Positions 26,349-35,270 of a stretch of DNA of 64,000 nucleotides are shown here, in pieces. The position numbers and the translations under genes are program-made. Position 1 is the stretch's first letter; every line of letters begins with the position of its first letter. Below the pieces are notes generated by a model. It searched no databases, was not told where the DNA came from, and was given only the letters and a program-made list of their open reading frames with translations. Source of the stretch: Chloroflexota bacterium (lineage in GTDB: Bacteria; Chloroflexota; Dehalococcoidia; Lucifugimonadales; JACPCK01). The stretch is taken from positions 1 to 64,000 of the forward strand of contig JACPCK010000034.1 in assembly GCA_016179845.1 (NCBI GenBank), written 5' to 3'.

Positions 26349-27299
26349 ATGTCGAGACCCAAGATCACCGTTGTTGGAGCAGGAAACGTAGGCGCCACCA
26401 CGGCCCAGCGCATCGCCGACAAGGGCCTTGCCGATGTCGTGCTGGTGGACATCATCGAAGGCCTGCCCCAGGGCAAGGCCCTGGATATGCGGGAGGCCGG
26501 CCCCGTCACCGGCTCCGACGTCTCCGTCGTCGGCAGCAACAGCTACGCCGAGACGGCCGGCTCCCAGATCGCCGTCATCACCTCCGGCATCGCCAGGCGC
26601 CCCGGCATGAGCCGCGACGACCTCCTCTTCACCAATATGGACATCGTCAGCAAAGTCACCCGAGAGCTGGTCTCGCACTCCCCTAACTGCATCCTCATCG
26701 TCGTCACCAACCCCCTCGACGCCATGACCCAGCTAGCCTACTGGGTCAGCGGCTTCCCCAGGGAGCGCGTCGTCGGCATGGCCGGCATCCTCGACACCGC
26801 CCGCTTTCGCACCTTCCTCTCCCTGGAGCTCAACGTCTCCATCCGAGACATCCAGGCCTGGGTCCTCGGCGGCCACGGCGACACCATGGTCCCCCTCCTC
26901 AGCTCCACCACCGTCGGCGGCCAGCCTGTCGCCAAGCTCATCCCCAAGGACCGGCTCGCCCAGATCGTCAAGCGCACCCAGGACGGCGGCGCCGAGATCG
27001 TCAACCTCCTCAAGACCGGCAGCGCCTACTACGCCCCCTCCGCTGCCGTCGTCGAGATGGTCGAGTCCATCCTCTTCGACCAGAAGCGCCTCCTCCCCTG
27101 CTGCGCCTATCTCCAGGGCGAGTACGGCATCCATGACCTCTTCGTCGGCGTCCCCGTCAAGCTCGGCGCCAGAGGCGTGGAGCAGATACTTCAGTTCGAG
27201 CTATCCGCCGAAGAGCAGCAGGCCCTCCACAAGTCCGCCGCCTCTGTCAAGGAGCTATCCGACAAGATGAAGGAGAAGGCCGGCGGCGTCCCTAAATAG
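26349..27299 (+). CDS. mdh: Malate dehydrogenase
   Basis: 316 residues, the LDH-like malate dehydrogenase group common in Chloroflexi and other bacteria. Oxidises malate to oxaloacetate with NAD. The Rossmann G-A-G-N-V-G is at about 9-14; the mobile-loop [15 protein letters not shown] contains the double Arg that selects dicarboxylates; [10 protein letters not shown] and [13 protein letters not shown] give the second Arg. The catalytic His is H176 in [13 protein letters not shown] strong AAAGGAGG precedes the ATG. Directly follows isocitrate dehydrogenase; the two form a TCA-cycle operon with one leader. Confidence 0.96.
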   Translation: MSRPKITVVGAGNVGATTAQRIADKGLADVVLVDIIEGLPQGKALDMREAGPVTGSDVSVVGSNSYAETAGSQIAVITSGIARRPGMSRDDLLFTNMDIVSKVTRELVSHSPNCILIVVTNPLDAMTQLAYWVSGFPRERVVGMAGILDTARFRTFLSLELNVSIRDIQAWVLGGHGDTMVPLLSSTTVGGQPVAKLIPKDRLAQIVKRTQDGGAEIVNLLKTGSAYYAPSAAVVEMVESILFDQKRLLPCCAYLQGEYGIHDLFVGVPVKLGARGVEQILQFELSAEEQQALHKSAASVKELSDKMKEKAGGVPK

Positions 27300-27311
27300 A
27301 AGCTGGGCCAG

Positions 27312-27695
27312 TTATGTGGGGGAACTACCCAGTTTCGGGATGCTCCCGGTCGGATGAATCGGAATCCTAGGGGGAAAATCCTCTATAGGAACGTCCTTGG
27401 CGAGCTGGATCGAACTCGGTTTCTCCAGCAGTACCTCTAGCTCTTCCACCAGCATGCGCGTCGCCGTGGTCTGGTGGAAATCCCTGTAGTGCCCAATCGT
27501 CTGCCAGGTGTCCAGCGTGAAAATCCTGTTCTCATTGCTTGCGTCTTGCCAGATTACTCCTGGCAAACAGCCAGGCCAGGACATCTTCTCGGTCCGAAGC
27601 TGCCGTAGAAGGGACAAGACGCTCTTGCGATATGAAGGCAGGGCTACCCGTTCCGTTATGACGTGGAGGGACATGGCCCTGGGTAGATCATCCAT
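27312..27695 (-). CDS. Antibiotic-biosynthesis-monooxygenase-like small protein
   Basis: 127 residues; translation probably begins at the internal ATG (27674), giving 120 residues with MSLHVITERVALPSYRKSV. The ferredoxin-like (ABM) pattern is suggested by the strands HVITERV, GVIWQDASNENRIFTLDTW and the helix following YRDFHQTTATRMLVEELEVL. These small proteins often act on quinols or heme-like substrates or are simply dimer scaffolds. Assignment is by fold-like text only, so weak. Convergent with mdh. Confidence 0.45.
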   Translation of the reverse strand: MDDLPRAMSLHVITERVALPSYRKSVLSLLRQLRTEKMSWPGCLPGVIWQDASNENRIFTLDTWQTIGHYRDFHQTTATRMLVEELEVLLEKPSSIQLAKDVPIEDFPPRIPIHPTGSIPKLGSSPT

Positions 27696-27731
27696 TTCCC
27701 AATCCTCAGATAAAGGAATCTGGCAAAGGGA

Positions 27732-28280
27732 TCACGCGACTCTCCTGCTACGAAGGGTCAAGCACCACTCAACGAATACTGTCACGACCCCCAGCAGAAC
27801 CATGATGTCCCCTACACTGAAAATGCGTCTCAGCGGCTTTGTGATGACGATGATGTCCGTCAGGAAGCCCAGCCTGGTATACTCGGGGGCCAAGAGCACG
27901 CTTTTCACTGATGACAGGTAGGAGCCGCTCTGAAGGAAAGCCTCCTCTACAAAGCCAGCCTGCAATAGCGTCGCCGGGCTCACCGGCATCCGCCAGCCGT
28001 TGGCGCCCATTGCCGCCATGTTCAGGGCAAGCCCTATTAGAAATAGGCGAAAACCCCACATCCGCAGATTGCGTACTGTCCCTATCAGAAGCAGAGCGTA
28101 AGAGACGAACAGCAATAGTCCCACACCCGCCGGTGTAACCCCCGTCTTTAGGCCCAGATAGACCGCCAACTGCAGGAGGAGGGCCACCAAAAAAAGCCAT
28201 CCCCACTGCAGCCCCGGTCCGGTGCTAGGCAGGACTACCTGTTCGGCAACTGTTGCGAATGACTCAGCTTTTCGCCTCAC
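27732..28280 (-). CDS. DUF5317-like membrane protein
   Basis: 182 residues, starting at GTG with GGCGGAGG upstream. About four membrane segments (GWLFLVALLLQLAVYLGL, GVGLLLFVSYALLLIGTV, LFLIGLALNMAAMGANG, VGDIMVLLGVVTVFVEW). Diagnostic words of the family are NGWRMPVS, a GSYLSSVKSVLLAPEYTRLG stretch, LTDIIVITKPLRRIFSVGD. Function unknown; members are common in Chloroflexota and Firmicutes. A 33-codon hydrophobic peptide starts upstream and ends 21 bases before it, so the two are probably one transcript. Confidence 0.65.
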   Translation of the reverse strand: MRRKAESFATVAEQVVLPSTGPGLQWGWLFLVALLLQLAVYLGLKTGVTPAGVGLLLFVSYALLLIGTVRNLRMWGFRLFLIGLALNMAAMGANGWRMPVSPATLLQAGFVEEAFLQSGSYLSSVKSVLLAPEYTRLGFLTDIIVITKPLRRIFSVGDIMVLLGVVTVFVEWCLTLRSRRVA

Positions 28281-28301
28281 ATGCCTCCGCCTGCATCTTG
28301 G

Positions 28302-28403
28302 CTAGATGGGCCACTGAAAATCGGCCAAGGCAGCCAGCCCCGCAGCAAGAACCAACAGGGTGCTTACCAAGAGAGCAATCTTCGCGAACCTATTCCGCTT
28401 CAT
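28302..28403 (-). CDS. 33-residue hydrophobic peptide
   Basis: ATG at 28403 is preceded by AGAGGAGG at ideal distance. The peptide reads MKRNRFAKIALLVSTLLVLA with a further AAGLAALADFQWPI: a basic head and one membrane helix. It ends 21 bases before the start of the DUF5317-like gene on the same strand. The strong ribosome-binding site is the main evidence that it is real. Confidence 0.55.
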   Translation of the reverse strand: MKRNRFAKIALLVSTLLVLAAGLAALADFQWPI

Positions 28404-28474
28404 GCTAGCCTCCTCTAAACTGTGTTGCTCCTAGTTTTGCGGGCCATGCTCACGAAATGCTCACGACTTGCAAA

Positions 28475-28515
28475 CAAAGAGGGGGCTACCACCCGGTAGC
28501 CCCCTCTTTGTTTTT
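28475..28515. terminator. Intrinsic terminator, 16-bp perfect stem
   Basis: Stem CAAAGAGGGGGCTACC (28475-28490) pairs perfectly with 28495-28510 around an ACCC loop, followed on the + strand by TTTTT. In the minus direction, TTTG-type T clusters follow as well. It lies just downstream of the regulator gene ending at 28582 and likely terminates it. Confidence 0.85.
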
Positions 28516-28581
28516 CCAGATCGCCCTGTTCTACCGCTTGCAGGAGGCGTATTCAGAAACGACTGCGCCGTCCTATTCTCT

Positions 28582-30639
28582 CTACGTCTGAGGCTCCTTT
28601 TTCAGTAGTTCGCTGTACGACTGGTGCCAGCGCCGAGCCTCGCCTCTGTGTCCGCCTTTCGTAAGGTATTCGATTATCTGCTCATACGCCTGCAGGTCCG
28701 AATCATCAATAGCTAGCAGCTTTTCCAGCAGTCCTGCGGCCTCCCCATAGTCGCCCATAGAGGCCTTCAGGCTCGCCAGCGTGGCGAGGGTTCGCAGATA
28801 CCTTGCCTCCGCTGCTGTCCGTATTCCATCGCTCCATTCCGAGTAGAACTCTTCCAGGCAATGGCCTCGATACAACCTTACGGCCTGAGCAAGCAGATCA
28901 GCCTTCTTCTCTGCGTTATCAACCTGTCTATCTGCCTCTTGTGTCAGTCTGTCAAACTCCTCCAGGTCCAGCCAGAATTCTCCTCGCGATCCCAGTTTAT
29001 ACACCCCGTCTTCCAGCAAGATGCAATCCTTGTATAATGTGCGCCTGACTCGATAGACGTTATTGTAGAACGCGTTCCTGCTCAAGCCCAGAGCCACCTC
29101 CGGCCACAGCACCTCAAGCAGGAACTCACGCCGCTTTCCCTCTCTATGGCAAAGCAGATAGAGGAACATCTCTTTCGCTTTCTGGCTCTCCCACTCGCTG
29201 TCGCCTATCTTTCTGCCGTCAACGATGACCTCCATGCGTCCTAGCGCGTACACTTCCACACGGGAGTATTCCCGCGTCTCCCTGAGGGTGCCCTCCCTCG
29301 GTGTGCGTTTCTGGAGGACCTCCTCCGTGGCACCTTCTATGGCCCTCCTCACCAGCGCAAATAGCTGTCCTTCAATCCGCTTGGATGCCCCGTAGTCGAT
29401 TACCTCCGGCACCGCCTTCGCTTCTTGGATAAGAAATGAGGTCATGTCCAGGTTCTGAACCATCCTGGCAAGCGTCTCCAGGACCCTGGTCAGCTTCCTC
29501 CACTGTTTGCTCCTCATGTACACCAGCGCCAGGTAGAGATAGCCTTTGATCAAAGGCCTTGGTGACCCCAGGTCCCGCAGCCAGGCTATGCAGTTCGTCA
29601 GCTCCTCTTCAGCCTTGCCATAGTTCCGCTGCAGGCAAGCAAGCATACCCTGGTTCAGGGTAGCAACAGCCAGCTCGTGCTTGAGGTTTAGCCGCTTCGC
29701 CTCGTAGGTCGCCTGTTTCAGATAGAACCCGGCTTTCTTAAAGTCTTGTAGAGCACAATAGACGCTGCCAATCCCGCTGTTGATACAGCAGGATAGGCGA
29801 GGTTCCAGGGCTTCCCGAAAAGGCTGCCACGCCTCAACATACGACTGGAGAGCCTTCTCATAATCGCCCATCTCTTGCAGGGTGTCCCCTATGTTAACCA
29901 GGACCATAGTCTCCGTGCGGTGATACTTGGCCTCTCTCGCCAGAGTCAGGGCCTCTTGCAGGGCGTTGTAAGCGAGTTCGTACTCCCCCAGGAGGTAATG
30001 TAGCTGACCCGTGTTGTTCAGGACGTCACTCAGCTCAACCTTGCTACCCAGCTTCTGGTATGCAGACCGGGCATTGTTGAAATGGACCTGCGCCTCTGAG
30101 TAAAGACCTAGCCGCGCCAGTGCAATTCCCAGGCCATTCTCAACACCCCCCTGTAAGCCCAGGTCAGAGCTCTTCGCACATAGCTTTAGAGCCTTCTCCA
30201 GGTGCTCTATAGATTGGTCCATCTCCCCCGTCATGCCTATGTCGATCCCCACCTGTTTGTGCGCTTCTATCAGCATTTCAACAGGTGCAGACTCGCCCTC
30301 CAGCATCGCCGTCGCCGTCAAGGCATCCTCCAGGGCCTTGGCGGGGAACCCCCTCAACCGTGACGCGGCGGACCGTATTAGCAGAGCCTTGGCCCTGATC
30401 GGTACAGCCACCTCTGTGCCCTCAGCCAGCAGGGCCGTGGCAATAGCCACCGCTTGATGATGGTTCCCTTGCCTTAAGTCAGCCTCCGCCCGCAGCAGCC
30501 TAAGCTCAAAGTCCGATTCAAGGGTCGGAGTGGGAATCGAAGAAAGAAAGTCGCTGACAAGGTTCCATCTCCCCGCCTGCTGGAGCTGGAACGCCTTCTC
30601 CTTCAGGGACGTCTTATTATCGGCTGTTACCTTTTGCAT
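28582..30639 (-). CDS. BTAD/TPR transcriptional regulator
   Basis: About 685 residues from the ATG at 30639; the open frame extends 28 codons further. The N-terminal two thirds are tetratricopeptide-type repeats (LSDVLNNTGQLHYLLGEYEL, ALTLAREAKYHRTETMVLVN, IGDTLQEMGDYEKALQSYVE). Then a winged-helix-like domain begins near YALGRMEVIVDGRKIGDSEW with KAKEMFLYLLCHREGKRREF, followed by the BTAD domain (AEKKADLLAQAVRLYRGHCL). This is the architecture of SARP/AfsR-like and MalT-like activators in reverse order, without an NTPase. A strong terminator lies downstream. Regulon not deducible. Confidence 0.8.
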   Translation of the reverse strand: MQKVTADNKTSLKEKAFQLQQAGRWNLVSDFLSSIPTPTLESDFELRLLRAEADLRQGNHHQAVAIATALLAEGTEVAVPIRAKALLIRSAASRLRGFPAKALEDALTATAMLEGESAPVEMLIEAHKQVGIDIGMTGEMDQSIEHLEKALKLCAKSSDLGLQGGVENGLGIALARLGLYSEAQVHFNNARSAYQKLGSKVELSDVLNNTGQLHYLLGEYELAYNALQEALTLAREAKYHRTETMVLVNIGDTLQEMGDYEKALQSYVEAWQPFREALEPRLSCCINSGIGSVYCALQDFKKAGFYLKQATYEAKRLNLKHELAVATLNQGMLACLQRNYGKAEEELTNCIAWLRDLGSPRPLIKGYLYLALVYMRSKQWRKLTRVLETLARMVQNLDMTSFLIQEAKAVPEVIDYGASKRIEGQLFALVRRAIEGATEEVLQKRTPREGTLRETREYSRVEVYALGRMEVIVDGRKIGDSEWESQKAKEMFLYLLCHREGKRREFLLEVLWPEVALGLSRNAFYNNVYRVRRTLYKDCILLEDGVYKLGSRGEFWLDLEEFDRLTQEADRQVDNAEKKADLLAQAVRLYRGHCLEEFYSEWSDGIRTAAEARYLRTLATLASLKASMGDYGEAAGLLEKLLAIDDSDLQAYEQIIEYLTKGGHRGEARRWHQSYSELLKKEPQT

Positions 30640-30869
30640 GTGACTTTTCGGACAGCTTGTCCGCTCTCTATCCTTCTTCTTATACTTGGGATGGATTATA
30701 CTCCATTTCACCATCAATGGCACCGAAAAAGCCTGTTAAATATTGGGTTTCGCCGTGTCTCGGCTTACACTCTCTCTTCACACCGTACCCCGCTTCCCAC
30801 GCACGGGCGATGGCAGTGCTCGCGCATCTCGGCCCAGCCGTCTCCTCATCCGCACGCCCATCGACGCTT

Positions 30870-31143
30870 CTGTCGCCATCCCCTCCTTCAGCCTTTGCGC
30901 CCCTGCCTGCTATACTTCACCCATGCACCTCCTACTTGGCGTGCCCTCACCCGCTGCCTCTACTTCTACTAGCTCCACGCAGGCTTCAAGAAGCAAAGGG
31001 GATTCCAGAGGGATTCCCCCTCTCCTGCCTCGGCGGGAGAGGGGGCCAGGGGGTGAGGGTTTTGAGATCAGTTCAATCAATAATTCCCCCACCTCAGCTT
31101 GGAAGCTCAAAGCTGGCGTCAGAAAAATTTCTTCCAACAATCA
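30870..31143. repeat. Dispersed 270-300-bp element, copy 1
   Basis: An inverted counterpart occupies 36690-37005. Shared words are CTTCAGCCTTTGC, CCTGCTATACTTC, ATGCACCTCC, CTTGGCG, and at the other end AGAAAAATTTCTTCC with AACAATCAAA. A hairpin of the CCCCCTCTCC type sits in the middle. The two copies are in opposite orientation and bracket the folP-sbcD block. The remainder of the 30640-31151 gap shows nothing further. Confidence 0.65.
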
Positions 31144-31151
31144 AACCGCCC

Positions 31152-32015
31152 ATGCCCGCCTCTAGCCTGACTCCTCAGCCCACCCGCATCGGCGGCCGGG
31201 AGTTCCCCTGGGGCTCCCGCACCTACGTCATGGGTGTCCTCAACCTCACCCCCGACTCCTTCTCCGGCGACGGCCTCGACACCGACGTGGAGGCCGCCAT
31301 CGCCCTCGCCAGCGCTATGCAGGCCCACGGCGCCGACATCATCGACATCGGCGGCGAGTCCACCCGCCCCGGGGCCCTCCCCGTATCCCCCGACGAGGAG
31401 CTTCATCGTATCCTCCCGGTCCTTCGTCGCCTCAAGGGGCAGTTGGACATACCCGTCAGCGTCGACACCTACCGCGCCGACGTGGCTGAGGCTGCCCTGG
31501 CCCACGGCGCCGATATGCTCAACGACATCTGGGGCCTCCGCGCCGACCCCCGCATAGCCCATGTCGCTGCCAGGGCCGCAGTGCCAGTGGCCCTTATGCA
31601 CAATCAGCGGGGGCCCTCCTACCAGGACGTGGTCGTGGATGTCATCCACTCCCTCAAGGAGTCCATGAAGCGGGCCGAAGCTGCCGGCATCCTCCCCAGC
31701 AATATCATCGTGGACCCGGGCTTCGGCTTTGCCAAAGGCCCTGAGGAGAACCTGGAGCTCCTGCGTCGGCTGGATCAGATCAAGGAAGCCCTGGGCCGGC
31801 CCGTCCTCCTGGGCACTTCCCGAAAGTCGACCCTCGGCGTCGTCCTCGGCCTGCCGGTGACGGAGCGCCTGGAAGGGACGGCGGCTACCATCGCCATCGC
31901 CATAGCCAAAGGAGTAGACATAGTCCGCGTCCACGATGTGAGGGAGATGGTGCGGGTGGTTCGGGTCAGCGACGCGGTGATAAGGGGCTGGCGTAGGCCC
32001 GAGGTAACACCTTGA
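31152..32015 (+). CDS. folP: Dihydropteroate synthase
   Basis: 287 residues. Joins the pterin diphosphate to p-aminobenzoate in folate synthesis. Core motifs: VMGVLNLTPDSFSGDG near the N terminus (pterin/phosphate loop), GADIIDIGGESTRPGA, IPVSVDTYRADVAEAAL, NDIWGLRADP, and near the end GTSRKSTLG with VRVHDVREMVRVV. Family-length match is good. ATG 31152 is the first in-frame start before the conserved region after a repeat element. The stop overlaps the folK start by four bases, so it is coupled to the preceding step of the pathway. Confidence 0.95.
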   Translation: MPASSLTPQPTRIGGREFPWGSRTYVMGVLNLTPDSFSGDGLDTDVEAAIALASAMQAHGADIIDIGGESTRPGALPVSPDEELHRILPVLRRLKGQLDIPVSVDTYRADVAEAALAHGADMLNDIWGLRADPRIAHVAARAAVPVALMHNQRGPSYQDVVVDVIHSLKESMKRAEAAGILPSNIIVDPGFGFAKGPEENLELLRRLDQIKEALGRPVLLGTSRKSTLGVVLGLPVTERLEGTAATIAIAIAKGVDIVRVHDVREMVRVVRVSDAVIRGWRRPEVTP

Positions 32016-32524
32016 AGACTACGTGCGCTCTCGGCCTGGGCTCCAACCTGGGCGACCGCCTGGCTTACCTGCAAAGGGCCGTGGAAGCTATTGAGGCCCG
32101 GGGCATAGAGGTCAGGAAGCTCTCGCCGGTATACGAGACGGAGCCGGTAGGCTTCATGGAGCAGCCCAGGTTCCTCAACGCCGTCTCCCTGGCCGCGACG
32201 GACCTGGACGCCCATGCCCTGTTGGCCGCGGTCAAGGCCATTGAGAGGGAGCTGGGGCGCAGGCCCACCTTCAAAGGCGGCCCCAGGGTCATCGATATAG
32301 ACATCCTCTTTTATGAGGAGCTGGTGTTAGACGCCGAAGAGCTTGTCATACCCCATCCTGGGCTTCACCAGAGGGCCTTCGTCCTTGTGCCCCTGGCCGA
32401 TGTGGCCCCCGACTGGTTCCATCCTGTGTTGAAGAGGAGCGTCAGGGAGCTTTTGGCCCAGGTGAAGGGTAGAGAAGGCGTCAGGCTGGCGGGAACGGTC
32501 CCGCTGCCAAAGGGCATGCCCTAG
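32012..32524 (+). CDS. folK: 2-amino-4-hydroxy-6-hydroxymethyldihydropteridine pyrophosphokinase
   Basis: 170 residues. Makes the pterin diphosphate used by FolP. LGLGSNLGDRLAYLQRAVEA opens the protein, SPVYETEPVGFMEQPRFLNA is the pterin site, and GPRVIDIDILFYEEL with IPHPGLHQRAFVLVPLADVA contains the Mg-binding Asp pair and the HPxxxxR-type ATP loop. The start is TTG, overlapping the folP stop (TTGA), evidence of translational coupling. The 3' end overlaps the convergent Trm112-like gene by four bases. Confidence 0.95.
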   Translation: MKTTCALGLGSNLGDRLAYLQRAVEAIEARGIEVRKLSPVYETEPVGFMEQPRFLNAVSLAATDLDAHALLAAVKAIERELGRRPTFKGGPRVIDIDILFYEELVLDAEELVIPHPGLHQRAFVLVPLADVAPDWFHPVLKRSVRELLAQVKGREGVRLAGTVPLPKGMP

Positions 32525-32703
32525 GGGCGAAGCTCCGGAGGAAGCAGATTTGGTATGGTGTCTGAAATGGGGTATGTTTCTTTGCACTGGGCGCAGAAGA
32601 GGCTGCCGGTCACTATCTCGTTCTGGTCCTCTTTATCCACTGCCAATTGCAGGGCGCCCTTGCATCCAGGACAGGCCAGGATATCCATGAGCTCTCGCTT
32701 CAT
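32521..32703 (-). CDS. Trm112 family protein
   Basis: 60 residues from the ATG at 32703. Two Cys pairs form a zinc site: ILACPGCKGALQL and FCAQCKETYPISDTIPNLLP. Homologues activate methyltransferases in eukaryotes and archaea; bacterial members are less studied. A longer frame upstream exists but has no homologous text. GGAGGAG lies within a proper distance of the start. Convergent with folK. Confidence 0.85.
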   Translation of the reverse strand: MKRELMDILACPGCKGALQLAVDKEDQNEIVTGSLFCAQCKETYPISDTIPNLLPPELRP

Positions 32704-32867
32704 CTCTGGTCTTCTCCGATCTCCTCCACCAAGCTGACAGTTTGTAGTGACTGATATGCTACCAGAAATGACCTGGCGGGGCACTCCTATTCTGAACTGA
32801 CATCTACGCACAAGGTTCATGCAGGTGTATATTCAATCAGGAGCCAGGTAGAAACAAGGAGGGCGCG

Positions 32868-34058
32868 ATGGATGACGCGGTGATTGTAAGCGGTGCCAGA
32901 ACACCTATAGGCACCTTCGGCGGTGTGTTCAGCGAGCTACCTGCGACCAAGCTGGGCGCCATAGCCATAGACGGGGCCATACGGCGCGCCGGACTCCGCA
33001 AGGAGGAGGTGGAGGAGGTTCTGATTGGGAATGTCATCTCTGCGGGCCTGGGTGAGAATCCAGCGCGGGTGTCCTCTATTCAAGCCGGCGTGCCGGTCAC
33101 CGTTCCCGCCATGACGGTCAACAAGGTCTGTGGCTCAGGTCTCAAGACTGTCGTGCTGGCCTCTCAGGCCATACGACTGGGGGATATGTCAATAGCTGTG
33201 GCCGGGGGCATGGAGAACATGAGCATGGCGCCGTACCTATTGCCTAAGGCCCACTACGGGTACCGCTTGGGCCACGGGGAGCTATTAGATTCTGTCCTTC
33301 AGGATGGGCTGATGTGCGCCATCGAGAACTGCCACATGGGCGTGACAGCAGAGAACGTGGCCCGTCGCTGGGAGATCCGGCGGGAGGAGGCCGACGAGTT
33401 CGCCTACAGGAGCCACATGAAGGCGGTGCAGGCCCAGACGGATGGCACCTTCGCCCATGAGATCGTCGCGGTAGAGGTGCCGCAGCGCCGCGGGCAGCCC
33501 AGATTGGTGGACCGGGACGAGCACCCGCGGCCCGATTCCTCCCTGGAGCGACTGGCCCAGCTACCCACCATCTTTGTCAGGGAAAAGGGGACGGTTACTG
33601 CTGGGAATGCCTCTGGGATCAATGACGGAGCCGCAGCAGTGGTGGTTATGGCTGCTAAGGAGGCCCAGAGGCGGGGGTTGCAGCCCATGGCCGTGATCCG
33701 GGGATACGCCTCTTCGGGAGTGGAGCCCGCTATTATGGGCATAGGGCCTGTGGAAGCAGTACGAAAAGCTCTGCAAAGGGTGGGGCTGAGGCTGGAGGAC
33801 ATCGATCTCATCGAGCTGAATGAGGCCTTTGCTGTCCAGGCTCTGGCTGTGGGCAAGGAGCTAGACTGGGACTGGAGCCGAGTCAACGTCCACGGAGGGG
33901 CCGTAGCCCTGGGCCATCCTATAGGCTGTAGTGGGACCCGGATTCTAGTGACCCTGTTGTATGAGATGCAGAGGCGAAGGGCCAAGTACGGCATGGCTAC
34001 CCTCTGCATGGGCGGCGGCATGGGCCTCGCGTTGGTCGTGGAGAACCCTGGGGCGTAG
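32868..34058 (+). CDS. Acetyl-CoA acetyltransferase (thiolase)
   Basis: 396 residues, typical length of a biosynthetic or degradative thiolase. Condenses or cleaves acyl-CoA at beta-keto position. The catalytic residues are in place: C88 in NKVCGSGLKTV, H350 in GGAVALGHPIGCSG and C380 in LCMGGGMG. The N terminus (VIVSGARTPIG) and the loop ELNEAFAVQAL are also canonical. The ATG follows AAGGAGGGCGCG. It sits alone, so whether it works in fatty acid turnover or polyhydroxyalkanoate or isoprenoid supply is not decided by context. Confidence 0.95.
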   Translation: MDDAVIVSGARTPIGTFGGVFSELPATKLGAIAIDGAIRRAGLRKEEVEEVLIGNVISAGLGENPARVSSIQAGVPVTVPAMTVNKVCGSGLKTVVLASQAIRLGDMSIAVAGGMENMSMAPYLLPKAHYGYRLGHGELLDSVLQDGLMCAIENCHMGVTAENVARRWEIRREEADEFAYRSHMKAVQAQTDGTFAHEIVAVEVPQRRGQPRLVDRDEHPRPDSSLERLAQLPTIFVREKGTVTAGNASGINDGAAAVVVMAAKEAQRRGLQPMAVIRGYASSGVEPAIMGIGPVEAVRKALQRVGLRLEDIDLIELNEAFAVQALAVGKELDWDWSRVNVHGGAVALGHPIGCSGTRILVTLLYEMQRRRAKYGMATLCMGGGMGLALVVENPGA

Positions 34059-34077
34059 CGCTTCTGAAGTCGGGCGT

Positions 34078-34584
34078 CTAGCGTGCTGCGATAGCCTTCT
34101 CGAAGAGGAGCTTCAGCAGGTCCGCCAGCAGGAACACCAGGATGCCAAGGATGAGGATGAGGTTTGCCCCAGAGGCCAGGCGGGCTACTCTTCTGAGAGG
34201 GCTAGATTTCGACGAGGTCTCGCTCGGCCGTGAGTAGACCAGGTAGCGTTCGGGGCGCCTTAACGCCCAGGCCAGGGCGAACATCCATATGGCAAGGGCC
34301 ACCTTTATCCCTAGGACCACCACGTAATTCACGTCTGTGTAACGCCGGGAGAGCCTATCGAAGGCGAGGATGGCGCCCGTGAGTAGAAGGACCAGGATGC
34401 ACAGGTCTACAAGGGTACGGAATTCGGCTGCCACCGCTTGGCTAAGCTCCTGGGCCCGCTCAGCCTGGCGCCGGATGGCTGGGCGGAGAACCATCAGGTA
34501 GAAGAGGCTGCCGCCAACCCAGGCAACGGCTGCCAAGGCGTGGAGCCAGCGAATGACGAGGAGGAAGCCGTCGCTAAGGGTCAT
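34078..34584 (-). CDS. CopD-like four-helix membrane protein
   Basis: 168 residues with four membrane segments (LVIRWLHALAAVAWVGGSLF, LVDLCILVLLLTGAILAF, VVLGIKVALAIWMFALAWAL, LILILGILVFLLADLLKLLF). The first helix carries the W-L-H-x-x-A-A-V-A-W-V-G-G pattern typical of CopD/DUF2269-like proteins, whose His may bind copper or heme. Transcribed in the same direction as the thioredoxin-like gene at 34608-35183, which starts 23 bases upstream, so the pair may act in cytochrome or copper-protein maturation; this is inference. Confidence 0.65.
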   Translation of the reverse strand: MTLSDGFLLVIRWLHALAAVAWVGGSLFYLMVLRPAIRRQAERAQELSQAVAAEFRTLVDLCILVLLLTGAILAFDRLSRRYTDVNYVVVLGIKVALAIWMFALAWALRRPERYLVYSRPSETSSKSSPLRRVARLASGANLILILGILVFLLADLLKLLFEKAIAAR

Positions 34585-34607
34585 GAGCGCAAGGGATGCT
34601 GAGGAAA

Positions 34608-35183
34608 CTACTGCAATAGCTCTTCCACATAGCCTCTGAGGAGCTCCCCATCAAGGTATCCCAGGTGTGTGCGGAGGATGGTGCCGTCTCGGTGGATGAA
34701 GACGGTGGAGGGGAAAAAAAGGACACGATAGTTCAGGAGGACCTGCAGATCCGTGTCCAGGCCAATGGGGTAGGTGACACCTATCTCATCGACGAACCGC
34801 CTGGCTTCCTCGGCGGTATCCGAAGGGTTTATGCCGACCAGGACTAGGCCGCGGTCTTTGTACTCCCTCCAGGTCTGTTCAAAGTCCGGCATCTCCAGGC
34901 GACAGGGAGGACAACTGGCATACCAGAAGTTGACCACCGTTGGCCTGCCCCTTTGCTCAGAGAGGCGGAAGGTTCCCCCGTTGAGCAGGGCAACCTTGAA
35001 ATCCGGAGCCGGGCGGCCGGGTCTAACCTCAGCGGCGGAAGTGCTCTCCTGCTGCCGGGACAGGGAGTAGAATGCAACTGCGGCTACTACGCCCAGGACT
35101 GCTGCGGTGGCCAGGGCAGTGGCCAGCAGGGAGCGGCGTAGCTTTGGCAAACGGACCCTGGGCAGCGCTTTCTCTTTAGCCAT
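34608..35183 (-). CDS. Membrane-anchored TlpA/ResA-type thiol-disulfide oxidoreductase
   Basis: 191 residues. An N-terminal basic stretch precedes one membrane helix (about 18-41), so the rest lies outside the membrane. The thioredoxin domain has the active site C91-P-P-C94 in FWYASCPPCRLEMPDF, and the cis-Pro word LFFPSTVFIHRDG. Reads as a reductant for cytochrome c maturation or other exported thiol proteins. Precedes the CopD-like gene on the same strand. Confidence 0.9.
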   Translation of the reverse strand: MAKEKALPRVRLPKLRRSLLATALATAAVLGVVAAVAFYSLSRQQESTSAAEVRPGRPAPDFKVALLNGGTFRLSEQRGRPTVVNFWYASCPPCRLEMPDFEQTWREYKDRGLVLVGINPSDTAEEARRFVDEIGVTYPIGLDTDLQVLLNYRVLFFPSTVFIHRDGTILRTHLGYLDGELLRGYVEELLQ

Positions 35184-35270
35184 CGGCAGCCTGACGTGAG
35201 GAGTCTATTGTAGGCTGGATGCTGCTAGAGGTCAAAAGGTGTTGCCCAGAGTGATGGGGACTGGATGTCC

